DNA of 64,000 bases from Actinospineispora eucalypti (GTDB taxonomy: Bacteria > Actinomycetota > Actinomycetes > Mycobacteriales > Pseudonocardiaceae), in contig JACHMT010000005.1 in the NCBI GenBank assembly GCA_014208095.1, positions 682,001 to 746,000 of the forward strand, in the 5' to 3' direction. The notes under the pieces are model-generated. The model was not told where the DNA came from and did no database searches. It worked only from the letters and a program-made list of their open reading frames with translations. Shown here piece by piece: positions 17,800 through 26,516 of this stretch (positions are counted from its first letter, which is position 1; each line of letters begins with the position of its first letter). The position numbers and the translations under genes are program-made.

Positions 17800-18507
17800 G
17801 TGCGGGTTCGGCGGGTCGTGACCACCAGGGCAGGGGGCGCATCGGCCGCGCCCTACCACTCCTTCAACCTCTCGGCGCTGGTCGGCGACGACCCGGCGGC
17901 GGTGGTGGCCAACCGTCGCCGGCTGGCCACCGGGGTGGGCCTGCGCCCGGACGACGTGGTGTGGATGCGCCAGGTGCACGGCACCCGGGTGGCCACGGTG
18001 ACCGAGCCGCCGGGGGAGGACCTCGCCGACACCGACGCCATGGTCACCGACCGCCCGGGCATTGCGCTGGCTGTGCTGGCCGCTGACTGCGTGCCGGTGC
18101 TGCTGGCCGACCCGGAGGCCGGGGTGGTCGGCGTGGCGCACGCCGGCCGGGTGGGCGCCCGCAACGGCGTGCTGCCGTCGCTGCTGACCGCCATGGCGGA
18201 CCTCGGCGCTATGCCCGGGCGGATCGAGGCGCTGCTCGGGCCGGCGGTCTGCGGCCGCTGCTACGAGGTGCCGGCCGAGATGCGCGCCGAGGTACACGCC
18301 GCCCTGCCCGGCAGCGGCTGCGCCACCAGCGCCGGCACGCCGGGCCTGGACCTGCGCGCCGGCCTGCGCACCCAGCTGCGCGCGCACGGGGTGACCAGGG
18401 TGGACACCGACCCCCGGTGCACGGTTGAGGACCCCACGCTCTACTCGCACCGCCGGGAGGGGCGCACCGGGCGGCTGGCCGCCGTCACCTGGCTGGAGCC
18501 GAGGTGA
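17800..18507 (+). CDS. pgeF: Laccase-domain (YfiH/PgeF-type) protein
   Basis: Member of the former DUF152 'multicopper oxidase-like' family. Relatives act as purine nucleoside hydrolase/phosphorylases or as peptidoglycan-editing factor PgeF in E. coli. 235 residues; metal-site motifs are visible as MRQVHGTRV, TDAMVTDRPGIALAVLAADCVPVLL, GVAHAGRVG and GPAVCGRCYEVP. The GTG at 17800 is favoured by a TANNNT box 7 nt upstream. It follows ftsZ as in other actinomycetes, and its stop overlaps the next gene by 4 bp. Confidence 0.9.
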   Translation: MRVRRVVTTRAGGASAAPYHSFNLSALVGDDPAAVVANRRRLATGVGLRPDDVVWMRQVHGTRVATVTEPPGEDLADTDAMVTDRPGIALAVLAADCVPVLLADPEAGVVGVAHAGRVGARNGVLPSLLTAMADLGAMPGRIEALLGPAVCGRCYEVPAEMRAEVHAALPGSGCATSAGTPGLDLRAGLRTQLRAHGVTRVDTDPRCTVEDPTLYSHRREGRTGRLAAVTWLEPR

Positions 18508-19244
18508 CCGACCCGGTCGACGAGCGGCGGGCCGAGCTGGCCGAGGCGCTGGCCGCGGTCCGGGGCCGCATCGCCGCCGCCTGCGCCTCGGCGCACCGGT
18601 CGCCGGACGAGGTCGAGCTGCTCGCCGTGACCAAGACCCGGCCGGCCACCGACGCCGCCCTGCTGCTGGAGCTGGGCCTGTGCGCGTTCGGTGAGAACCG
18701 GGTGCAGGAGGCCACCGGGAAGGTGGCCGAGCTGGACCGGCTGCGCCCGGGCAACGGCGCGCGCTGGCACCTGGTGGGCCGCCTGCAGCGGAACAAGGCC
18801 CGGCCGGTGGCGGCCTGGGCCGCGCGCGTCGAGTCGGTGGACTCCGTGCGGTTGGCCGATGCGCTGGACGGGGCCGCCCGGCGGGCCGTGCAGGGCGGCG
18901 AGCGGTCCGCGCCGCTGCCGGTGCTGGTCCAGGTGAGCCTGGACGACGACCCGGCGCGGGGAGGGGTGCCGCCCTCGGGGCTGGACGAGCTGGCCGACCG
19001 GGTCGCGGCGGCCGCCGGGCTGCGGCTGGACGGGCTCATGGCGGTCGCCCCGCTGGGCGCCGAACCGGCGCGCGCGTTCGCCGATCTGGCCCGCCTGGCC
19101 GAACGATTGCGCTCCCGTCATCCCGACGCGCGGGTGCTGTCCGCCGGCATGACCGCCGATATGGATGAGGCGATCCGATGCGGATCGACCTGTGTGCGTG
19201 TCGGTACGGCCCTACTGGGTGAGCGGCGGTTAGCCTCGCCGTAA
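18504..19244 (+). CDS. YggS-family pyridoxal phosphate-binding protein
   Basis: Single-domain alanine-racemase-like PLP protein (YggS/PLPBP family), believed to handle PLP homeostasis rather than catalyse a known reaction. 246 residues. The PLP lysine lies in LLAVTKTRPA (about residue 37). Other signatures are FGENRVQEA, WHLVGRLQRNKAR and LSAGMTADMDEAIRCGSTCVRVGTALLG. GTG at 18504 overlaps the pgeF stop. The pgeF-yggS-sepF order is conserved in actinomycetes. Confidence 0.94.
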   Translation: MTDPVDERRAELAEALAAVRGRIAAACASAHRSPDEVELLAVTKTRPATDAALLLELGLCAFGENRVQEATGKVAELDRLRPGNGARWHLVGRLQRNKARPVAAWAARVESVDSVRLADALDGAARRAVQGGERSAPLPVLVQVSLDDDPARGGVPPSGLDELADRVAAAAGLRLDGLMAVAPLGAEPARAFADLARLAERLRSRHPDARVLSAGMTADMDEAIRCGSTCVRVGTALLGERRLASP

Positions 19245-19330
19245 GCGATGACGGGGTGTCACCGCGGCCGCTAATCCGGTCGGTGACCACCCGTTTCGCA
19301 TGCACTCGTGTCGGGATGGAGGGGCTGCCA

Positions 19331-20080
19331 ATGAGCACGTTGTATCGGCTCAAGGCGTATTTCGGGATGGTTCCCGCCGAGGACATGGACGCCTATCTCG
19401 ACTACGACGACGAGCCTGGCTACTACGAGGATCGGCGGCCCGACTACCCCGAGCCGAGGGGTGGCTCGCGGGCGGAATCGGACAGCCGGCTGCCGGAACG
19501 GGTGCCTCCGGAGCGGCATTACCCGGACCGGCGATATGAACAGCACCCGACCGAGCGGCGCGCCGCTGATCGCCCGATGGATCGCCAGGTGGACCGCCAC
19601 CCGGAGCGACTCACTATGGAGCGGCACGCCGAACGGCCATCGCTCGATCCAGTCGGAGCCGGTCACTCGGCGCCCGTGCACGGCGCGTTGGCGATCGAGC
19701 CGATGGTCGCCAGCAAGCCGAACCTGGCCGAGGTGCCCCGGCGGGCGCCGTCCGTCGCGGACGCGGAGCCGCTGACCAGCGCCGGTGGCAAGCAGGTGCC
19801 GCTGTCGCGCATCACCACCGTGCACCCGCGCAGCTACGACGAGGCACGCACCATCGGCGAGCGGTACCGGGACGGCATTCCGGTGATCATCAACCTGACC
19901 GAGCTGGACGACGCGGCGGCGAAGCGGCTGGTGGATTTCGCCGCTGGCCTGGCGTTTGCCCTGCGCGGCTCCATCGACAAGATCACCAGCAGGGTCTTCC
20001 TGCTGTCCCCGGTCGGGGTCGAGGTATCCGCCGAAGATCGACGGCGACTTGCGGAACGCGGCTTTTTCGGCCAGGTTTAG
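19331..20080 (+). CDS. sepF: Cell division protein SepF
   Basis: Membrane-associated FtsZ anchor of Gram-positives. 249 residues. The N-terminal membrane-binding amphipathic helix is MSTLYRLKAYFGM. A long charged linker rich in Arg, Glu and Pro follows (about 20-150). The C-terminal SepF domain (about 160-249) carries HPRSYDEARTIGERYRDGIPVIINL, a stretch divided here between its halves, and DFAAGLAFALRGSIDKI. ATG at 19331 follows GGATGGAGGGG. The gap from yggS (about 86 bp) may carry a promoter. Confidence 0.95.
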   Translation: MSTLYRLKAYFGMVPAEDMDAYLDYDDEPGYYEDRRPDYPEPRGGSRAESDSRLPERVPPERHYPDRRYEQHPTERRAADRPMDRQVDRHPERLTMERHAERPSLDPVGAGHSAPVHGALAIEPMVASKPNLAEVPRRAPSVADAEPLTSAGGKQVPLSRITTVHPRSYDEARTIGERYRDGIPVIINLTELDDAAAKRLVDFAAGLAFALRGSIDKITSRVFLLSPVGVEVSAEDRRRLAERGFFGQV

Positions 20081-20136
20081 CGGTGCCATGAATGTTATAA
20101 CCGACCGCTTACCCCTCTCCACGCCGGTTACGCAAC

Positions 20137-20271
20137 GTGAGATTTGCCGCGCGGATCTTGGAGACAGGGCTGGACGTGTCGATTATGGTTCTGGTGCTGG
20201 TCGCGCTCATACTGATGAAGTTGGTCTGGCACGACCTGATGGACGACCCGTTCGACCCGAGGTTGCTATGA
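20137..20271 (+). pseudogene. Probable C-terminal remnant of a YggT-family membrane protein
   Basis: Actinomycetes normally have a YggT gene of about 90-100 codons between sepF and divIVA. Here the whole gap is only 237 bp, and it holds an open frame of 44 codons from GTG at 20137 (or 31 codons from GTG at 20176). The end reads LDVSIMVLVLVALILMKLV, which resembles the last membrane helix of YggT, then a short acidic tail. No N-terminal helix can be found upstream: the frame is closed by a stop at about 20098. I read it as a truncated YggT, possibly still made as a one-helix peptide. The family assignment is by eye and position. Confidence 0.55.
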
Positions 20272-20317
20272 GACGTGAAAAGGGCCTCGGTAGCCCAGGA
20301 CTGCATGAGGTGATCCG

Positions 20318-21184
20318 ATGCCGCTGACCCCCGCCGACGTGCATAACGTCGCGTTCAGCAAGCCCCCGATCGGCAAGCGGGGCTACAACGAGGACGAGGT
20401 GGACGCATTCCTCGACCTCGTCGAGACCGAGCTTGCCAAGCTCATCGAGGAAAACACCGAGCTGCGCGATCAGGTGAACGCCCTGGAGCAGCAGCTGAGC
20501 AACGCGCAGAGTGACCTATCCGAGGCCCGCGCCCAGGCCTCCCGTGCTCCCCAGCAACGCCACCCGGTGGACGAGCCCCGGCAGACCGTCACCATGGCGG
20601 CCGTGCCGGTGCACACGCCCCCCCCGCCGCCGGTCGGTACGCAGGCCATGCTCGACCCCACCGCGATGGGCGGGGACCACCACGTCCAGGCGGCGAAGGT
20701 GCTCGGCCTGGCCCAGGAAATGGCCGACCGGCTGACCGCCGAGGCCAAGACCGAGGCCGACGGCATGCTGAGCGACGCCCGGACCCGCTCCGAGCAGCTG
20801 CTCTCCGAGGCCCGGACCAAGTCCGACGGCCTGGTGAACGAGGCGCGGGTGCGCGCCGAGACGATGCTCAACGACGCCCGCACCAGGGCGGAGACGATGG
20901 AACGTCAGTCCCGTGAGAAGGCGGCTGCGCTGGTCGGGGAAGCCGAGCGCAAGCACTCCGAGATCATGGGCAGCATCCAGCGCGAGAAGTCCGTGCTCGA
21001 CAAAAAGATCGACGAGCTGCGTACCTTTGAGCGCGAGTACCGGACCAGGCTCAAGACCTACCTGGAGTCTCAGCTGCGTGATCTCGCAGGTCGGGGCTCC
21101 GCCGCTCCTTCGGATGGCCGCACCAGCTCTACCCAGGGCTATGCGCCGACCGGGTATGGGTCTCGGGCTGACGCCGGTAGCTGA
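20318..21184 (+). CDS. divIVA: Polar growth protein DivIVA (Wag31)
   Basis: Coiled-coil protein that marks curved membranes at cell poles and directs tip growth in actinomycetes. 288 residues. The N-terminal lipid-binding domain (about 1-60) contains PLTPADVHNVAFSKPPIGKRGYNEDEVDAFLD. A first coiled coil follows, then a Pro-rich spacer (about 85-120), then a long second coil with repeated EAR/DARTR units (about 130-265). A Ser/Gly-rich tail ends the protein. ATG at 20318 has a weak GAGGTGA ribosome site. Confidence 0.95.
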   Translation: MPLTPADVHNVAFSKPPIGKRGYNEDEVDAFLDLVETELAKLIEENTELRDQVNALEQQLSNAQSDLSEARAQASRAPQQRHPVDEPRQTVTMAAVPVHTPPPPPVGTQAMLDPTAMGGDHHVQAAKVLGLAQEMADRLTAEAKTEADGMLSDARTRSEQLLSEARTKSDGLVNEARVRAETMLNDARTRAETMERQSREKAAALVGEAERKHSEIMGSIQREKSVLDKKIDELRTFEREYRTRLKTYLESQLRDLAGRGSAAPSDGRTSSTQGYAPTGYGSRADAGS

Positions 21185-21250
21185 CGTCTGAGTACCATCG
21201 ATCTCGGTGGTCGGGTGCCCGACCATGGCACCGCCACTTCGGAGTGAACT

Positions 21251-22699
21251 GTGTTGCTGCTGGTCCTGATTCTGGTGCTCGCCGCTTTCGGGCTGCTCCT
21301 GGTCGCGTTGCTGACCGGGACGGCCGCCTGGGCGTGGATCTCCGTCGTGGTGAGTGTCGCCGCGGCCGGTGCGTTGATCTACGACTGGGCGCAACGGAAA
21401 TCGGCGGTCAAGAGTGCTGGCCGTGAGCGTGCGGTCAGCGGGCCGATTCCTGGGCCGACCGGCATGGTTGAGCCACCCACTGCCGCCATTCCGGTGATGG
21501 GTGGCGCCATGGCGGAGCCGGCGACGGAGGTTTTCCCTGCCATGCGGCCGAACCTCCGTGGCCGACCGCCCGCCGTGGAGAGCCACGAGACCGTGGCGCT
21601 CTCTCCGGTGCCGATGCCGCCCGGCTCCGCCGGTCGACCGCCCAGCGCTGAGCCAGATGGGGGCCGTCGAGGCGGTGATTGGTCACCCAGTGTGACGCAC
21701 GGTCAGCGGGATCACTCGGATTCCATCGATTCGCCGACCACTGCGCTATCGGGTGATGGCACGCCGAATTGGGGCGCCCCCCGACCGGATGACCAGGCGA
21801 CCACCGCGCTTCGCCCGGTTGGTGACCAGTCGGCCTGGCAGCCCGAGCGCTCGGAGCAGCCGGAGCGGCCGGAGGCCGAGGCGAAATCCGAACGGCCGGA
21901 GGCCGAGGCGAAACCTGAGCGCCCCGAGGAGCCCGAGGCGGAGAAGGCGGCCGAGAAACCGGCCGAGCAGCCCGCCGCCGAGGCGTCGGAGGAAGACGAC
22001 TCCGCGTTCGGCTCGGGTGCCGGCGTGGCCGCCGCCGGAGTCGCCGGGGCCGTTGCCGCCGGTGCCGCGGCGGCGGCGAAGAAACCCGGGGCCGACCAGC
22101 CGGAGGACCGGGCCGAGGACGCCGGGGACGACGAGCGGCCCGCCGCTGCTCGGGCGGACGCCGCGGCCGAGGCGCCGCCGGCCAAGGACGCTCCGCCGGC
22201 CAAGGAAGCTCCGGTGCCCAAGGAGGCGCCGGCGGCGGCCAGGTCCGAGGAGGCCGAGGACGCCACCTCGGCTCCGGAGCCGGCCAGCGACCCGACCGCG
22301 GAACCGGCCCAGGCGCGCGGCGCCGAGCCCCCGGCGGCCGAGCCGCCCGCCGTCCCGGTGCTGGACAGCGCCCCGGACGCGGACAACGCCCGCACCACGG
22401 CGATTCCGATCGGCAAGACCCGTCCGCCGGCCGGCGCGGCTCGCCAGCAGCCGCCCGCCGGGCCGCCGCCGGAGCCGGGCGAGGAGCGCCCCGACCCGTC
22501 CGCCGCCGCGATCGTCGCCGAGCTGAACGACGACGTCCTGGTGGTGGACGAGCAGCCGCGCTACCACCTGTCTGGCTGCCGGGCACTGGGCGGCAGGGAG
22601 ACCATCGCGCTGCCGGCCAAGGAGGCCGTCGAGTACGGGTTCACGCCCTGCTCGGTCTGCTCGCCGGTCCGCACGCTGGCCGCCCGAGCCCGCACCTGA
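21251..22699 (+). CDS. Membrane-anchored low-complexity protein with a C-terminal Cys/His motif
   Basis: I do not recognise a named function. The 482-residue product starts with two membrane helices (about 1-25 and 27-45). A very long Ala/Pro/Glu/Lys-rich region follows (about 60-420), with ERPEAEAK-type repeats and an Ala/Gly-rich patch (about 255-280) that could pass as a third helix. The last 50 residues form a compact unit, YHLSGCRALGG ... FTPCSVCSP, whose H-x3-C and CxxC spacing resembles small zinc-binding modules such as the Ada N-terminal type. It lies between divIVA and ileS. Start is GTG at 21251. Zinc binding is an inference. Confidence 0.75.
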   Translation: MLLLVLILVLAAFGLLLVALLTGTAAWAWISVVVSVAAAGALIYDWAQRKSAVKSAGRERAVSGPIPGPTGMVEPPTAAIPVMGGAMAEPATEVFPAMRPNLRGRPPAVESHETVALSPVPMPPGSAGRPPSAEPDGGRRGGDWSPSVTHGQRDHSDSIDSPTTALSGDGTPNWGAPRPDDQATTALRPVGDQSAWQPERSEQPERPEAEAKSERPEAEAKPERPEEPEAEKAAEKPAEQPAAEASEEDDSAFGSGAGVAAAGVAGAVAAGAAAAAKKPGADQPEDRAEDAGDDERPAAARADAAAEAPPAKDAPPAKEAPVPKEAPAAARSEEAEDATSAPEPASDPTAEPAQARGAEPPAAEPPAVPVLDSAPDADNARTTAIPIGKTRPPAGAARQQPPAGPPPEPGEERPDPSAAAIVAELNDDVLVVDEQPRYHLSGCRALGGRETIALPAKEAVEYGFTPCSVCSPVRTLAARART

Positions 22700-22739
22700 A
22701 CGGCACCGCCGCCCGGAACCTGGTTGGCGGGCGGCGGTA

Positions 22740-22945
22740 TCCTGTGACTACCAGGCGTTGATCCGGCCATCACCGGGGAGCTTCCGGAAGAACGGGCCCT
22801 CGGGGCCTCAGTAGAACCGGACGGGTTCGGCCCGTCACCGCCGAGGCACCAATGAGTGGTCGCCGGCATCGCCGGCGGCAAGCGGGGTGGTACCGCGGCC
22901 GGGGCAGGCGCCCTGGTTCGTCCCCGTGCGGAGGATGACCAACGC
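22740..22945 (+). promoter_or_regulatory. T-box leader of ileS
   Basis: The T-box core AGCGGGGTGGTACCGCGG is at 22881-22898. Upstream lie the conserved stem I features of the actinobacterial ileS class, with ATC (Ile) codons at 22761-22763 and 22769-22771 as candidate specifiers (the second within GGCCATCACCGG). In this class uncharged tRNA-Ile is known to control translation by freeing the ribosome site. A G+C-rich hairpin region and GGAGGA at about 22930 follow, and the likely ileS ribosome site GAGGAG is at 22951-22956. Confidence 0.9.
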
Positions 22946-22965
22946 TGCACGAGGAGCACCGCGAG

Positions 22966-25900
22966 ATGGCTTACCCCAGGGTCGACCTGACCGGCTCGGG
23001 AGTCCCGGCCCAGCCGTCCTTTCCCGAGCTCGAGCGCAAGGTCCTGTCCTACTGGGAGCGGGACAAGACCTTCCCGGCGTCCGTCGACGCCCGCCCGGCC
23101 GGGGAGAACGGCTCCAACGAGTTCGTCTTCTACGACGGACCGCCGTTCGCCAACGGCCTGCCGCACTACGGGCACCTGCTCACCGGTTACGTGAAGGACG
23201 TGGTGCCGCGCTACCAGACCATGCGCGGCAAGCACGTGGAGCGCCGCTTCGGCTGGGATACCCACGGCCTGCCCGCCGAGGTGGAGACCGAGCACCAGCT
23301 GGGCATCAAGCACAAGTCCGAGATCGAGGAGATGGGCGTCGCGGCGTTCAACGACGCCTGCCGCGCCTCGGTGCTGCGCTACACGCAGGAGTGGCGGGAC
23401 TACGTCACCCGGCAGGCCCGCTGGGTGGACTTCGACAACGACTACAAGACGCTCGACCTGCCCTACATGGAGAGCGTCATGTGGGCGTTCAAGCGGCTGT
23501 GGGACAAGGGCCTGGTCTACTCCGGGTTCCGGGTGCTCTGGTACTGCTGGCGCTGCGAGACCCCGCTGGCCGCCACCGAGACCAAGATGGACGACGTCTA
23601 CACCGACCGGCAGGACCCGGCGGTCACCGTCGGGTTGAAGCTCACCGCACCGGGCGGTGAGCTGGACGGGGCGCGGATCCTGGTGTGGACCACCACGCCG
23701 TGGACGCTGCCGTCCAACCTGGCCGTGGCGGTGCACCCGGACGTGGACTACGCGCTGGTGGAGACCGAGGCCGGAGACCGTTACCTGCTGGCCGAGGCCC
23801 GGGTGGCCGCGTACGCCCGCGAGCTGGGCGACGACCCGATCCTGGTCCGCCGGTTCAAGGGTTCCGAGCTGCTCGGACTGTCCTACACCCCGCCGTTCGA
23901 CTTCTTCCTGGGTAGGGAGAACGCCCACCAGATCCTCGCCGCCGACTACGTGACCACCGAGGACGGCACCGGGGCGGTGCACATCGCGCCGGCCTTCGGT
24001 GAGGAGGACAAGGTGGTCACCGACGCCGCCGGCATCGAGGTCGTGGTGCCGGTGGACGCCAAGGGCGAGTTCACCGAGGAGGTGCCGCCCTACGCCGGGG
24101 AGCTGGTGTTCGACGCCAACCAGCAGATCATCCGGGACCTGCGCGCCGGGACCCAGCCGTACGTCCTGGGCACCCTGCTGCGCCACGAGACCTACGACCA
24201 TCCGTACCCGCACTGCTGGCGCTGCGGGAACCCGCTGATCCAGCGCGCGGTGGACGCCTGGTTCGTCCGGGTCACCGAGTTCCGGGACCGGATGGTGGAG
24301 CTGAACAAGCAGATCACCTGGGTGCCCGAGCACGTGCGGGACGGCCAGTTCGGCAAGTGGCTGGAGGGCGCGCGGGACTGGAACATCTCCCGCAACCGGT
24401 TCTGGGGCAGCCCGATCCCGGTCTGGGTGTCCGACGACCCCCGGTACCCGAGGACGGACGTGTACGGCTCGCTGGACGAGCTGGAGCGCGACTTCGGCGT
24501 GCGGCCGACCGACCTGCACCGGCCGGCCATCGACGAGCTGACCAGGCCGAACCCGGACGACCCCACCGGCGGGTCCACCATGCGCCGGGTGCCCGAGGTG
24601 CTGGACTGCTGGTTCGAGTCCGGCTCGATGCCGTTTGCCCAGGTGCACTACCCGTTCGAGAACGCGGACTGGTTCGAGCACCACTACCCGGGCGACTTCA
24701 TCGTCGAGTACAACGGGCAGACCCGAGGCTGGTTCTACACGCTGCACGTGCTGGCCACCGCGCTGTTCGACCGGCCGGCGTTCGACTCGTGCATCGCGCA
24801 CGGCATCGTGCTCGGGGACGACGGGCTGAAGATGTCCAAGTCCAAGGGTAACTACCCGGACGTCAACGAGGTGTTCGACCGGGACGGCAGCGACGCCATG
24901 CGCTGGTTCCTGATGGCCTCGCCCGTGCTGCGCGGCGGCAACCTGATGGTCACCGAGCAGGGCATCCGGGAGGGGGTCCGGCAGGCCATCCTGCCGCTGT
25001 GGAACACCTGGTACTTCCTCGCGCTGTACGCCAACGCGGCCGGTGTCACCGGGCGGTGGCGCACCGACTCCACGCACGTGCTGGACCGGTACGTGCTGGC
25101 CAAGACCGCCGAGCTGGTGGACGCGGTGACCGGTGTGCAGGACCGGTACGCCATCGCGGACGCCTGCCAGGCGGTGCGCGACCACGCCGAGGTGCTCACC
25201 AACTGGTACGTCCGCCGCTCCCGCGAGCGGTTCTGGGCCGGTGACCAGGACGCCATCGACACCCTGCACACGGTGCTCGAGGTGACCTGCCGGGTGGCGG
25301 CGCCGCTGCTGCCGCTGACCACCGAGGAGATCTGGCGGGGGCTCACCGGCGAGCGTTCGGTGCACCTGACCGACTGGCCCGCGCCGGGTGAGCTGCCGCA
25401 CGACGCCGAGCTGGTGGCCGGGATGGACCGGGTGCGCCAGGTGGCGTCGGCGGCGCTGTCCCTGCGCAAGGCGCGCAAGCTGCGGGTGCGCCTGCCGCTG
25501 GCCAGCCTGACGGTGGCGGCCACCGACGTGGCGGTGCTGGAGCCGTTCACCGACATCCTGGCCGACGAGGTGAACGTGAAGGACGTGGCGCTGTCCACCG
25601 ACGTGGCCCGCTACGGCCGGTTCGAGCTCACCGTGAACGCCCGGGTCTGCGGTCCCCGGCTGGGGGGCGACACGCAGAAGGTGATCCGCGCGGTGAAGGC
25701 GGGGGAGTGGTCGCAGGAGGCCGACGGCACCGTGTTGGCCGGCGGCATCGAGCTGCTGCCCGGCGAGTTCAGCGAGCGCCTGGTGGCCGCCGACCCGGCC
25801 GAGACGGCGGCGCTGCCCGGCAACACCGGCCTGGTGGTGCTGGACACCCGGGTCACTCCGGAGCTGGCCGCCGAGGGCCTGGCCAAGGACGTGGTCCGGC

Positions 25901-26124
25901 TGGTGCAGCAGGCCCGCCGGGACGCCGGGCTGGACGTGTCCGACCGGATCACTCTGACCCTGGACGCCCCACCCGAGGTCGTGGAGGCGGTCCGCACACA
26001 CCAGGCCTACCTGGCCGCCGAGGTCCTGGCCAACGAGGTCACCCACGCCCCGGTCACCACCCCCACCTTGGCCGGCACCGTCACCGACGGCGCCCAAGTC
26101 CTCATCCACCTAACCCGAGCCTGA
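22966..26124 (+). CDS. ileS: Isoleucine--tRNA ligase
   Basis: Class I aminoacyl-tRNA synthetase. 1052 residues. The HIGH-type signature is PHYGH (about residue 66) within PPFANGLPHYGHLLTG, and the KMSKS loop is LKMSKSKGN (about 622). The CP1 editing domain includes WTTTPWTLPSN. The anticodon-binding region and a C-terminal actinobacterial extension follow (to AGTVTDGAQVLIHL). Start ATG at 22966 has GAGGAG 9 nt upstream. Expression is expected to respond to uncharged tRNA-Ile through the T-box in front. Confidence 0.97.
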   Translation: MAYPRVDLTGSGVPAQPSFPELERKVLSYWERDKTFPASVDARPAGENGSNEFVFYDGPPFANGLPHYGHLLTGYVKDVVPRYQTMRGKHVERRFGWDTHGLPAEVETEHQLGIKHKSEIEEMGVAAFNDACRASVLRYTQEWRDYVTRQARWVDFDNDYKTLDLPYMESVMWAFKRLWDKGLVYSGFRVLWYCWRCETPLAATETKMDDVYTDRQDPAVTVGLKLTAPGGELDGARILVWTTTPWTLPSNLAVAVHPDVDYALVETEAGDRYLLAEARVAAYARELGDDPILVRRFKGSELLGLSYTPPFDFFLGRENAHQILAADYVTTEDGTGAVHIAPAFGEEDKVVTDAAGIEVVVPVDAKGEFTEEVPPYAGELVFDANQQIIRDLRAGTQPYVLGTLLRHETYDHPYPHCWRCGNPLIQRAVDAWFVRVTEFRDRMVELNKQITWVPEHVRDGQFGKWLEGARDWNISRNRFWGSPIPVWVSDDPRYPRTDVYGSLDELERDFGVRPTDLHRPAIDELTRPNPDDPTGGSTMRRVPEVLDCWFESGSMPFAQVHYPFENADWFEHHYPGDFIVEYNGQTRGWFYTLHVLATALFDRPAFDSCIAHGIVLGDDGLKMSKSKGNYPDVNEVFDRDGSDAMRWFLMASPVLRGGNLMVTEQGIREGVRQAILPLWNTWYFLALYANAAGVTGRWRTDSTHVLDRYVLAKTAELVDAVTGVQDRYAIADACQAVRDHAEVLTNWYVRRSRERFWAGDQDAIDTLHTVLEVTCRVAAPLLPLTTEEIWRGLTGERSVHLTDWPAPGELPHDAELVAGMDRVRQVASAALSLRKARKLRVRLPLASLTVAATDVAVLEPFTDILADEVNVKDVALSTDVARYGRFELTVNARVCGPRLGGDTQKVIRAVKAGEWSQEADGTVLAGGIELLPGEFSERLVAADPAETAALPGNTGLVVLDTRVTPELAAEGLAKDVVRLVQQARRDAGLDVSDRITLTLDAPPEVVEAVRTHQAYLAAEVLANEVTHAPVTTPTLAGTVTDGAQVLIHLTRA

Positions 26125-26140
26125 CCCCCACCCCACCCAC

Positions 26141-26228
26141 CGGCGAGTCGGGGATCCAGGTACGGCGAGTCGGGGATTCGGGTACGGCGAGTCGGGGATC
26201 GGGGTACGGCGAGTCGGGGATCGGGGTA
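26141..26228. repeat. Four tandem 22-bp direct repeats upstream of the DUF167 gene
   Basis: Four units of exactly 22 bp (26141, 26163, 26185, 26207) begin CGGCGAGTCGGGGAT and end in TA; the last two are identical and the first two differ at 2-4 positions. A fifth partial unit (CGGCGGGT) runs into the start codon at 26235. There are no spacers, so this is not CRISPR. The 22-bp spacing is close to two helical turns. Confidence 0.9.
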
Positions 26229-26234
26229 CGGCGG

Positions 26235-26513
26235 GTGAAGATCGCGGTGCGGGTCCGTCCCGGCGCCAAGGCCGACAGGGTCGGCGGGCGCTGGGACGGA
26301 CCGCGTGGCGGCGCGCTGCTGGTCAGCGTGCGGGCCCGCGCGGTGGACGGTCGGGCCAACGACGCCGTGGTCGGCTCGCTGGCCGGCGCCTTCGAGTTGC
26401 GCCGGTCCGACGTCGCCATCGTGTCCGGGCACCGGGGCCGGGACAAGGTCGTCGAGCTGGACGGAGACCCCGAGGCCCTGCGCACTCGTCTGGAGCTGTT
26501 GCTCGCGTCATGA
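26235..26513 (+). CDS. DUF167 family protein (YggU-like)
   Basis: Small conserved protein of unknown molecular role, widespread in bacteria and archaea. 92 residues from GTG at 26235. Family features: a basic RVRPGAKADRVGG start, VSVRARAVDGRANDAV in the middle and VSGHRGRDKVVELDGD near the end. It begins only 6 bp after a 22-bp tandem array, which may supply or cover its expression signals. It ends 3 bp before the 3' end of the convergent VOC gene. Confidence 0.88.
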   Translation: MKIAVRVRPGAKADRVGGRWDGPRGGALLVSVRARAVDGRANDAVVGSLAGAFELRRSDVAIVSGHRGRDKVVELDGDPEALRTRLELLLAS

Positions 26514-26516
26514 CCA

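Noticed and set aside
17345..17825. Small frames on both strands in the ftsZ-pgeF gap
   Set aside because: They are produced by the inverted repeat itself (the same DGHSS-type peptide appears from both copies) and lack ribosome sites.
22561..26109. Long minus-strand open frame opposite ileS
   Set aside because: Shadow of ileS by codon bias; no recognisable domain and it runs through the 22-bp repeats and T-box side without signals.
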